A program made the translations under genes and the position numbers. From NCBI RefSeq assembly GCF_014201825.1, contig NZ_JACHFJ010000001.1, forward strand, positions 1 through 64,000: a stretch of 64,000 bases of DNA. The letters run 5' to 3'. This stretch comes from Acidocella aromatica. Lineage in GTDB: Bacteria > Pseudomonadota > Alphaproteobacteria > Acetobacterales > Acetobacteraceae. The notes below the pieces were generated by a model. The model saw only the letters and a program-made list of their open reading frames with translations, was not told where the DNA came from and searched no databases. This document shows, piece by piece, positions 56,391 through 64,000 of this stretch (within the stretch, counting starts at the first letter, position 1; each line of letters begins with the position of its first letter).

Positions 56391-58088
56391 ATGACAACCC
56401 AGGGTTTGCTTTACATTGCGCTGGTGTTCGCGCTGGTGCTGGGGGCGGCGCTTCCGCTCGGCCGCTACATAGCGGCGATCTTTGAGGGCCGGGTACGGTT
56501 TCTGCGCCCGGTGGAACTTGGCTTCTACCGCCTCGCCGGGGTGGATGAAACACGCCAGATGACTTGGCAGGCCTATGCCGTGGCGCTGCTGCTGCTCAGC
56601 CTCATCCATTTCCTGCTGCTCTACGCCATTTTGCGGCTGCAATATTACCTGCCGTTCAACCCGCAGCATATTGCCGGAATGTCCCCGCGCCTGGCGTTCA
56701 ACACGGCGGCTAGTTTCACCACCAACACCAACTGGCAAGCCTACGTGCCAGAGGGGCAGATCTCCAACGGCGCACAGATGCTCGGCCTTGCCGTGCATAT
56801 GTTCCTCTCGGCCGCCGCGGGCATCGCCGCCGCCGCCGCGGTGATGCGCGCCTTCACAGCCAGCGCGCTCAAGAGCCTTGGCAATTTCTATGTCGATCTC
56901 ACGCGCATCACCCTCTATCTGCTGCTGCCCATCTCTTTGATCGCCGCCGTGCTGCTGGTTGTGGCGGGTTGCCCGCAGAGCTTCGCGCCGTTCATCTCCG
57001 CGCACACGTTGCAGGGTGGTTCGCAGACCATCGCCATCGGCCCCGCCGCACTGCAAGAGGCCATCAAGGAACTCGGGACCAATGGCGGCGGCTTCTTCAA
57101 CGCCAATTCCGGCCATCCGTTTGAAAACCCTAACGCCTGGACCAATTTGCTGGAGAACTGGCTCCTTCTGGTCATCGGCTTCGCCCTTCCCATCGCCTTC
57201 GGGCATATGGTGAAAGACAAGGCCCAGGGCCGTGCCCTGATGGCGGCGATGGCGATCATCCTGGCGCTTGGCTGTGTCGGCGCCTACGCGGCCGAAGCCA
57301 CAGGCAACCCGCTGCACATCGCGGCGGGCGTGGCGCAGAGTGGTGGCAACTGGGAGGGCAAGGAGGTGCGCTTCGGCATCCCCGCCAGCACCACCTTCAA
57401 TGTCTCCGCCACCGGCACCTCCACCGGCGCGGTGGACAGCTTCACCGACTCCTACACCCCTCTCGGCGGCGCGGTGCCGCTCTTCCTTATGCAGCTCGGC
57501 GAGGTCTCCCCCGGCGGCGTGGGCTCGGGCTTCTACACCGTCATCGTCTTCGCCCTGTTCTCCGTCTTCGTGGCCGGGCTGATGGTCGGGCGCACGCCGG
57601 AATATCTGGGCAAGAAAGTGCAGGAGAAGGAGATCAAGCTCGCCATGCTCGGCGTGCTGATCCTAACTCTGTTTATCCTGGCCGGTGCCGGGTTCTCGCT
57701 CGTCACCGCCTCGGGGGTTGGCTCGCTCGCCAATGCCGGGCCGCATGGCCTCACCGAGATGCTCTATGCCTGGACCTCGGCCACCGAGAATAACGGCAGC
57801 GCCTTCGCCGGCATCTCCGCCGACACGCCGCTGCTCGACTACGGCCTGGGTGCGGCCATGCTGTTCGGGCGCTTCGCCTTCATGATCCCGGTTCTGGCCA
57901 TCGCCGGATCGCTCGCGGCCAAGCCCAAGCTGCCCGAGAGTGCTGGCACCTTCCCCACCACCGGTCCGCTGTTCATCGGTTTGCTCATTGGCGTCATCAT
58001 CATCCTCGGCGGCCTGCAATTCATGCCCGCCGATACGCTGGGGCCACTCGCCGAGCATTTCCTCCTCCATGCCGGAAAGACCTTCTGA
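56391..58088 (+). CDS. kdpA: Potassium-transporting ATPase subunit KdpA
   Basis: The channel-like K+ binding subunit of the high-affinity Kdp pump. The 565-residue membrane protein has about ten helices and the four selectivity-filter loops, including [39 protein letters not shown] and [16 protein letters not shown]. Full length. It is followed by kdpB after 2 bases. Confidence 0.97.
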   Translation: MTTQGLLYIALVFALVLGAALPLGRYIAAIFEGRVRFLRPVELGFYRLAGVDETRQMTWQAYAVALLLLSLIHFLLLYAILRLQYYLPFNPQHIAGMSPRLAFNTAASFTTNTNWQAYVPEGQISNGAQMLGLAVHMFLSAAAGIAAAAAVMRAFTASALKSLGNFYVDLTRITLYLLLPISLIAAVLLVVAGCPQSFAPFISAHTLQGGSQTIAIGPAALQEAIKELGTNGGGFFNANSGHPFENPNAWTNLLENWLLLVIGFALPIAFGHMVKDKAQGRALMAAMAIILALGCVGAYAAEATGNPLHIAAGVAQSGGNWEGKEVRFGIPASTTFNVSATGTSTGAVDSFTDSYTPLGGAVPLFLMQLGEVSPGGVGSGFYTVIVFALFSVFVAGLMVGRTPEYLGKKVQEKEIKLAMLGVLILTLFILAGAGFSLVTASGVGSLANAGPHGLTEMLYAWTSATENNGSAFAGISADTPLLDYGLGAAMLFGRFAFMIPVLAIAGSLAAKPKLPESAGTFPTTGPLFIGLLIGVIIILGGLQFMPADTLGPLAEHFLLHAGKTF

Positions 58089-58090
58089 AA

Positions 58091-60124
58091 ATGGCACACG
58101 CTGAAACAATCTCGTTGTTCGACGGCGCGATCATCCGCCGCGCGGCGTTGGATTCCATCGCCAAGCTCAACCCCATAACCCTGATGCGCAACCCAGTGAT
58201 CTTCTTCACCGAGGTTATCTCCGCGCTCACCAGCTTCGTCGCCGCCGAGGACGCGCTGAAACACCAGCCTTACGGCTTCCCGCTGGTCATCGCCATCTGG
58301 CTGTGGCTGACGGTGCTGTTCGCCACCTTCGCCGAGGCGGTGGCGGAAGGCCGTGGCAGGGCGCGGGCCGAAAGCCTCAAGCGCGCCCGCTCCGAGACCA
58401 TGGCCAAGCTTCTCATCGACCCGCGCGACCGCGTGATCTTCAAGCCCACCCCGGCCCCGGATCTGCGCCAGGGGGACATCGTGCTTGTCGAAGCTGGGGA
58501 CATCATCCCCTCGGACGGTGAGGTGATCGAGGGTGTGGCCAGCGTGAACGAGAGCGCGGTGACGGGTGAATCCGCCCCCGTGGTGCGCGAGGCGGGCGGC
58601 GACCGCTCGGCCGTGACCGGCGGCACGCACCTAGTCTCCGACTGGCTGGTCGTGCGCATCACCGCCGATGCCGGGTCCACCTTCCTCGACCGCATGATCG
58701 CGCTGGTGGAAGGCGCCGAGCGGCGCAAAACGCCCAACGAGATCGCGCTCAACATCCTGCTCGCGGGGCTGACGCTGATCTTCCTCATCGCCGTGGTCAC
58801 GCTGGTCGGGTTCGGGCATTACGCGGGCACCAGCTTCTCCATCCCCGTGCTGGCGGCGCTGCTGGTCTGCCTGATCCCCACCACCATCGGCGGGTTGCTC
58901 TCGGCCATTGGCATCGCGGGCATGGACCGTCTGGTGCGCTTCAACGTCGTCGCCACCTCGGGCCGCGCCGTGGAAGCCGCGGGCGACGTGGACGCCCTGC
59001 TGCTGGACAAGACCGGCACCATCACCTTCGGCAACCGCATGGCCTCGGGCTTCTACCCGGCTTCCGGCGTGGCCGAGCGCGATCTCGCCGAAGCCTGCGC
59101 CCTGGCCTCGCTGGGTGACGACACACCGGAAGGCCGCTCCATCCTGGCCTTGGCGCGTGAGCGTTACAGCATCGCGCCGCAACGGCCCGAAGGTGCTGCC
59201 ATCATCCCATTCTCGGCCAATACCCGTATGTCCGGCGTGGATTTCGCGGGCCATAGCTACCGCAAGGGCGCGGTGGACTCCGTGCTGGCCTCGCTCGGCA
59301 CCCAGGCCGACGCGGTGTTCTCCGAGGCTGTGGCCCGCATCGGCCGCGCCGGCTCCACGCCTCTGGCGGTCGCCGCCAATGGTAGGGTTCTGGGTCTCAT
59401 CGAGCTGAAGGACATCGTCAAACCCGGCATCAAGGAGCGCTTCTCGGCCCTGCGGTCCATGGGCATCCGCACGGTGATGGTGACCGGCGATAACCGCGTC
59501 ACCGCCGCCGCCATCGCCGCCGAAGCTGGGGTGGACGACTACATCGCCGAGGCCACGCCACAGAACAAACTCGACTATATCCGCAAGGTCCAGGGCGAGG
59601 GCCGTCTCGTCGCCATGTGCGGCGACGGCACCAACGACGCCCCGGCCCTGGCCCAGGCGGATGTGGGTGTGGCGATGCAGACCGGCACCCAGGCCGCGCG
59701 CGAGGCAGGCAACATGGTGGACCTCGACAGCGACCCCACGAAGCTGATCGAGATCGTGGAGATCGGCAAGCAGCTGCTCATCACGCGCGGTGCGCTCACC
59801 ACCTTCTCCATCGCCAACGACATCTCGAAATACTTCGCGATCCTGCCCGCGATTTTCGTCACCACCTACCCGCAGCTCGCGGCCCTGAACGTGATGCAGC
59901 TGCGCACGCCGGAGAGCGCGATCCTCTCCGCCGTGATCTTCAACGCGCTCATCATCGTGGCCCTGGTGCCGCTGGCGCTGCGCGGGGTGAAGTTCCGGCC
60001 CATCGGAGCGGCGGCGCTGCTTAAGCGCAACCTGCTGGTCTATGGGCTGGGCGGCATCGTCGCGCCTTTCGCGGGCATCAAACTCATCGACATGGCGCTC
60101 GGCGCCTTCAACATCTTCTCGTAA
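58091..60124 (+). CDS. kdpB: Potassium-transporting ATPase ATP-binding subunit KdpB
   Basis: The P-type ATPase subunit, 677 residues. Phosphorylated Asp D306 in [13 protein letters not shown], dephosphorylation motif TGES ([11 protein letters not shown]), hinge [20 protein letters not shown], and seven or so membrane helices, ending with [20 protein letters not shown]. It couples ATP hydrolysis to K+ import through KdpA. Confidence 0.98.
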   Translation: MAHAETISLFDGAIIRRAALDSIAKLNPITLMRNPVIFFTEVISALTSFVAAEDALKHQPYGFPLVIAIWLWLTVLFATFAEAVAEGRGRARAESLKRARSETMAKLLIDPRDRVIFKPTPAPDLRQGDIVLVEAGDIIPSDGEVIEGVASVNESAVTGESAPVVREAGGDRSAVTGGTHLVSDWLVVRITADAGSTFLDRMIALVEGAERRKTPNEIALNILLAGLTLIFLIAVVTLVGFGHYAGTSFSIPVLAALLVCLIPTTIGGLLSAIGIAGMDRLVRFNVVATSGRAVEAAGDVDALLLDKTGTITFGNRMASGFYPASGVAERDLAEACALASLGDDTPEGRSILALARERYSIAPQRPEGAAIIPFSANTRMSGVDFAGHSYRKGAVDSVLASLGTQADAVFSEAVARIGRAGSTPLAVAANGRVLGLIELKDIVKPGIKERFSALRSMGIRTVMVTGDNRVTAAAIAAEAGVDDYIAEATPQNKLDYIRKVQGEGRLVAMCGDGTNDAPALAQADVGVAMQTGTQAAREAGNMVDLDSDPTKLIEIVEIGKQLLITRGALTTFSIANDISKYFAILPAIFVTTYPQLAALNVMQLRTPESAILSAVIFNALIIVALVPLALRGVKFRPIGAAALLKRNLLVYGLGGIVAPFAGIKLIDMALGAFNIFS

Positions 60125-60136
60125 CGGAGCAGGACA

Positions 60137-60712
60137 ATGCTGATCCTTCGCGAACTCCGCCCGGCGCTCTCGCTGGTCGTTCTCTTCACCCTCATCCTCG
60201 GACTAGCTCTGCCCGAGGCCTTTACCGGCGCGATGCAAGCGGCCCTGCCCTGGCAGGCCAATGGCTCGCTCATCACCAAGAACGGGCAGGTCATCGGCTC
60301 GGCCATCATCGGGCAGAACTTCACCGGGGCGAATTATTTCGCCCCGCGCCCCTCGGCGCTGGGCACAGCCTATGACGCCAGCACCTCCGGCGCTTCCAAT
60401 CTCGGCCCGACCAGCGCCGCGCTGCTCGCCACCGTGCAACAGCGCGTAGCCGCCTACACCAAGGCGTTCGGCCCCGGCCCGGTGCCGGCCGACGCCGTCA
60501 CCGCCTCCGGCTCGGGGCTTGACCCGGATATCTCCGTGGCCAACGCCCTGCGCCAAGCTCCGGCCGTGGCCGCCGCGCGGCATCTACCCACGCAGGCGGT
60601 GGCGGATCTGGTCAACAAGATGAGGCATCACGCCACCTTCAGGATTATCGGCACCGATCATGTCAACGTGTTGCGGCTCAACCTTGCGCTGGACGCGCTG
60701 CCCGCAACATAA
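60137..60712 (+). CDS. kdpC: Potassium-transporting ATPase subunit KdpC
   Basis: A 191-residue subunit with one N-terminal membrane helix (LRPALSLVVLFTLILGLALP) and a periplasmic domain with QANGSLITKNGQVIGSAIIGQ and FAPRPSALGTAYDASTSGASN. The stretch ASGSGLDPDISVANAL is the KdpC hallmark. A GGAGCAGGAC site lies before ATG 60137. Required for pump assembly and activity. Confidence 0.97.
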   Translation: MLILRELRPALSLVVLFTLILGLALPEAFTGAMQAALPWQANGSLITKNGQVIGSAIIGQNFTGANYFAPRPSALGTAYDASTSGASNLGPTSAALLATVQQRVAAYTKAFGPGPVPADAVTASGSGLDPDISVANALRQAPAVAAARHLPTQAVADLVNKMRHHATFRIIGTDHVNVLRLNLALDALPAT

Positions 60713-60718
60713 CGGCTC

Positions 60719-63337
60719 ATGGAAAAGCCCCGCCCGGGCGATGCCCGCCCTGACCCCGATGCGCTACTGGCCAGCCTGCGCCAAACCGGGCGCGGTCACC
60801 TGAAGATTTTCCTTGGTGCCGCGCCTGGCGTTGGCAAAACCTGGGAGATGCTCGCCGCCGCGCATGACCAGCACCGTAAGGGCCTGGATGTGGTGGCGGG
60901 GCTGATCGAGACCCATGGCCGCTCGGGCACGGCGGAGAAACTCGGCGAGCTGGAGCTGCTGCCCCGGCTCGCCATGCCGTATCGGGGGCAGGTGCTGGAG
61001 GAATTCGACCTCGATGCCGCCCTCGCCCGCCACCCGCAATTGCTGCTGGTGGATGAACTGGCCCACACTAATGCACCGGGCCTGCGCCACGCCAAACGCT
61101 GGCAGGACGTGCAGGAGTTGCTGGAGGCGGGGATCAATGTCTGGACCACCGTCAACGTCCAGCATCTGGAGAGCCTGAACGATCAGGTAGCGCGCATCAC
61201 CGGCGTGCGCGTGGCCGAGACCATCCCCGACACCGTGCTCGACCTCGCCGATGAGATCGAGCTGATCGACCTGCCCCCCGGCGAGCTGCGCACCCGCTTG
61301 CAGGAAGGGCATATCTACCGCCCCGATGTCGCCCGCCGCGCGCTGGAAGGCTTCTTCCGCGAGGGCAATCTCGGCGCGCTGCGCGAGATCGCGCTCCGCC
61401 GCGCCGCACAGCGTATCGACAAGGACGTGGCCAACTACATGCGCCTCACCGCCATCCCCGGCCCCTGGCCGGTGGCCGAGCGCGTGCTGGCGCTGGTGGG
61501 GCCAGATGACACGGCGCAGAACGTGGTGCGCCACGCCACGCGGCTGGCCGATGCCCTGCGCGCGCCGCTGGTGGCCTTCCATGTTGAGCGCGGGGACAGC
61601 ACCCAGGTGCAGACGGCGCTGGATCTTGCCGTGCAGCTTGGCGGCACGGTCGTGACCGTGACCGCGCGGGACTTGGCGCAGGCGGTGCTGGATTATGCCG
61701 CGAACAACAATGTCACGCATATCGTGATGGGCCGCACCACGGCACGCTGGCGCCCCCGGCGGCGGATTACCGAGGCTCTGACACGCCAAGCCACGGCCTT
61801 TACCCTGCATCTGGTGCCTCTGCCCGCCGCCCCGCCGCCTCATCCCTCGGCTCCGGCGCGCAAGGGAACGTGGGAGCCCTATCTGCTGGCAAGTGTGCTG
61901 CTCGGGGTGGTCACGCTGATCGGTTATATCGCCAAGGACTATATCCCACAGGAGGCGATGGGGCTGGTCTTCACCGGGCTGATCGCCGCCATGGCCAGCC
62001 GCTCGGGGCGCAATGCGGGGCTATTCACCGCCGCTTTCGGCTTCCTTCTGTGGAATTTTTTCTTCCTGCCGCCGCTCTACACCTTCTCCGTATCCGACCC
62101 GCAGGACGTGGTAGCCCTGCTGGTGTTCCTGCTGATCGGGCTGCTCACCGGCCAGCTTGCCGGGCGGGTGCATCTGGAGGCTTCCGCCGCCGCCGCTCGG
62201 GTCGAGGCGCTGCGGCGCATCTCGGCGTTCAGCCAGCGCTTCTCCCGCGCCGCCACGCTGTCCGACGTTCTACGCGGCGCCGCTGAGGAGGCAGCGGCGA
62301 TCACTGGCGCGGGCATCGTGCTGATGCTGGGCGCGAACGGGCTGGAACCCGAGGCCCGCATACCCGCAGAAACGGCGCTGGACGAGGCGGCTAGCGCTGC
62401 CGCCGAATGGTGCGCGAACCATGATGTGGAAACAGGCATTGGTACCTCCACCCTGCCCTCCGTGGCGTGGCGGTTTGTCCCCCTGCATGCCAACGGCAAA
62501 GTGAGCGGCGTACTGGGCGCACGGCCCCCGGCAGTGCCACCGCCGCTGGCGCAAACCCTGTCCACACTAGCGGGGCAGGCCTCCATGGCGATCGAGCGCG
62601 CTCGGATGGCCATGCAGACTGCCCGTGCCCAGGCGCATGAAGACAGCCAGAAATTGCGCACCGCCCTGCTTTCCTCACTGAGCCACGACTTGCGCACGCC
62701 GCTCACCGCCATACGCGGCGCCGCCGAGACACTGGAACAGGCCGGCGCGGCGCTGGACCCGGCCACCCGCGCCGACCTTCTCGCCAGCATCAGCCAGAAC
62801 ACAGCGCTGATGACGAAGTTCCTCGCCAACATCATGGACATGGCGCGGGTGGAAGCTGGAAACGTCACTGTAAAGCGCGAACGGCTGCGCCTTTCGGAAC
62901 TGATCGAGGCCGCGATCTCCCGTGTGCAGGGTGCGGAGTACACTGGCGTGAACATCGCCCCCGATGCCAGCCACGCCCTGGCCGACCCGATGCTGCTGGA
63001 ACAGGTGCTGGTGAACATTCTGGAAAACGCCGTGAAATACGCCCCCCCAGGCAGCCGCATCGCGGTTACGGTCACACGCCAAACGGACAAGGTGCGCATC
63101 GCCGTGGCCGATGAAGGTGTCGGCATCCCGCCCGCCGAACTGGACGCGGTGTTCGACAGTTTCTTCCGCGCGACACGGGGCGACCGCGTCGCCCCCGGCA
63201 CCGGGCTTGGGCTGTCCATCGCCAAGGCCTTCACCGAGGCCATGGACGGGCGTATCTCGGCGCAAAGCCCGCGCCTCGACCTGCCAGCCGATGGTCTGCC
63301 GGGCACCATCATCACCCTGGAGTTGCCAGCCGCATGA
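60719..63337 (+). CDS. kdpD: Osmosensitive K+ sensor histidine kinase KdpD
   Basis: Membrane sensor of low K+/osmotic stress that phosphorylates KdpE. The 872-residue protein has the N-terminal KdpD domain with Walker A GAAPGVGKTWEML and DELAHTNAPGLRH, a universal-stress-protein domain (about 245-365), a four-helix DUF4118 membrane domain (about 385-485), a GAF-like domain (about 510-630), the dimerisation helix with H656 (SSLSHDLRTPL), and the HATPase domain (NILENAVKYAPPG, GTGLGLSIAKAF). It overlaps kdpE by ATGA. Confidence 0.96.
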   Translation: MEKPRPGDARPDPDALLASLRQTGRGHLKIFLGAAPGVGKTWEMLAAAHDQHRKGLDVVAGLIETHGRSGTAEKLGELELLPRLAMPYRGQVLEEFDLDAALARHPQLLLVDELAHTNAPGLRHAKRWQDVQELLEAGINVWTTVNVQHLESLNDQVARITGVRVAETIPDTVLDLADEIELIDLPPGELRTRLQEGHIYRPDVARRALEGFFREGNLGALREIALRRAAQRIDKDVANYMRLTAIPGPWPVAERVLALVGPDDTAQNVVRHATRLADALRAPLVAFHVERGDSTQVQTALDLAVQLGGTVVTVTARDLAQAVLDYAANNNVTHIVMGRTTARWRPRRRITEALTRQATAFTLHLVPLPAAPPPHPSAPARKGTWEPYLLASVLLGVVTLIGYIAKDYIPQEAMGLVFTGLIAAMASRSGRNAGLFTAAFGFLLWNFFFLPPLYTFSVSDPQDVVALLVFLLIGLLTGQLAGRVHLEASAAAARVEALRRISAFSQRFSRAATLSDVLRGAAEEAAAITGAGIVLMLGANGLEPEARIPAETALDEAASAAAEWCANHDVETGIGTSTLPSVAWRFVPLHANGKVSGVLGARPPAVPPPLAQTLSTLAGQASMAIERARMAMQTARAQAHEDSQKLRTALLSSLSHDLRTPLTAIRGAAETLEQAGAALDPATRADLLASISQNTALMTKFLANIMDMARVEAGNVTVKRERLRLSELIEAAISRVQGAEYTGVNIAPDASHALADPMLLEQVLVNILENAVKYAPPGSRIAVTVTRQTDKVRIAVADEGVGIPPAELDAVFDSFFRATRGDRVAPGTGLGLSIAKAFTEAMDGRISAQSPRLDLPADGLPGTIITLELPAA

Positions 63338-64000
63338 GTATCGTCTCGGGCCGTATCCTGGTGGTGGATGACGAGCCGCAGATCCACCGCTTCCTTACCC
63401 CCGCCCTCACCGCCGCGGGCTTTGAGCCGTTGCGCGCCGAGCGCGGCGACGCGGCTTTGCGCATGGTGGCGGCGAATACACCGGACCTCGTGCTGCTGGA
63501 CCTAGGCCTGCCGGACATGGACGGCCAGGACGTGCTGCGCCGCCTACGCGCATTCTCCGCCGTGCCGGTCATCATCCTCTCGGCGCGCGACCGCGAGGCC
63601 GAGAAGATCGCGGCCCTGGACGCCGGCGCCGACGACTACGTGGAAAAACCCTTTGGCCTCGGCGAGTTGCTGGCGCGCATCCGCACCGCTTTGCGCCATA
63701 AGGGGCAGCAGGAACCAGCCGGACCGGAATTGGCCCTGGACGGTCTCGTCATCACCCAGCAAGGCGCCGCCCTGAACGGCGAGAAGCTGGTGCTGACCAA
63801 GCGCGAGCACGCGCTGCTGTTGCTACTGGCGCGCAACCATGGCCGGGTGCTGACGCACCGGCAGATCCTCACCGCCATCTGGGGCCCGGCGCATGCCGAG
63901 GACCTAGCTTACCTGCGCGTTTATATTGGCCAGTTGCGCAAGAAGCTCGGCCCGGACTTCTCAGCCAAGCTGAAGACCGAACCCGGCGTGGGCTACCGGC
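63334..64000 (+). CDS. kdpE: Response regulator KdpE, cut by the right window edge
   Basis: ATG 63334 overlaps the kdpD stop (ATGA). The first 222 residues are present: receiver domain with ILVVDDEP, phospho-acceptor D56 in VLLDLGLPDMDG, VIILSARD and the Lys in DDYVEKPFG; then an OmpR-type winged helix with LTKREHALLLLLARNHGRVL and LRVYIGQLRKKLG. Only the last few residues are missing. It should activate the kdp operon, where a matching upstream box is proposed. Confidence 0.95.
   Translation, partial: MSIVSGRILVVDDEPQIHRFLTPALTAAGFEPLRAERGDAALRMVAANTPDLVLLDLGLPDMDGQDVLRRLRAFSAVPVIILSARDREAEKIAALDAGADDYVEKPFGLGELLARIRTALRHKGQQEPAGPELALDGLVITQQGAALNGEKLVLTKREHALLLLLARNHGRVLTHRQILTAIWGPAHAEDLAYLRVYIGQLRKKLGPDFSAKLKTEPGVGYR

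Noticed and set aside
62077-63387. 436-residue open frame on the minus strand opposite kdpD
   Set aside because: Ser/Arg/Ala-rich shadow of the conserved kinase; no start signal or domain.

Overview
The window reads as a high-GC alphaproteobacterial chromosome segment, most likely from the Acetobacteraceae (an Acidocella/Acidiphilium-like acidophile is my guess from gene content and order, not proven). Support comes from the ubiG/lysC/ptsP...prfA-prmC-DUF4167 block, the nagZ-M50-scpA-scpB-tatB-tatC-serS block, the sufRBCDSUTA operon and a standalone infC. Nearly all of it is dense housekeeping sequence with ATGA-type start/stop overlaps. No rRNA, tRNA, CRISPR array or prophage was recognised.

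Layout. 1-90: end of an IS3-family element, its transposase reading off the left edge, abutting a corA gene that seems to have lost its native start. 1052-8130: sufE, a YXWGXW secreted protein, parC, recO, an FkbM-like methyltransferase, an M20 amidohydrolase and ubiG. 8193-18983: + strand block of lysC, a nitronate monooxygenase-like gene, ptsP, a RodZ-like gene, ispG, hisS, prfA, prmC and DUF4167. 19011-26403: infC (apparent AUA start), DUF2189 membrane protein, glycosyltransferase, GlsB-type protein, guaA, GNAT, rsmB, a BLUF blue-light receptor and a cold-shock protein. 26569-35563: a four-gene RND efflux operon (adaptor, two pumps, outer-membrane factor); the second pump gene is frameshifted in a run of eight G. 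35668-45301: serS, tatC, tatB, chaC, scpB, scpA, an M50 protease, nagZ, a SPOR protein, argS and dgt, all on the - strand. 45364-52584: erpA-xthA, then the complete SUF operon with an Rrf2-type regulator. 52668-56011: gph, glmS and two small uncharacterised genes. 56209-64000: kdp potassium-uptake operon, with a 27-residue microprotein before kdpF, then kdpABCD and kdpE cut by the right edge.

How the genes work together. SufR, SufBCD, SufS/SufU, SufT, SufA, ErpA and the separate SufE make a complete iron-sulfur supply line; IspG here is one likely client. KdpD/KdpE should control the Kdp ATPase under low K+. The RND cluster should form a tripartite drug or solvent pump if the frameshift is not real or is bypassed. 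I found no clearly novel multi-gene system. The points most worth a second look are the infC AUA start, the G8 frameshift, the IS-clipped corA, the kdp microprotein, the repeat before sufR, and the replacement of tatA by chaC.
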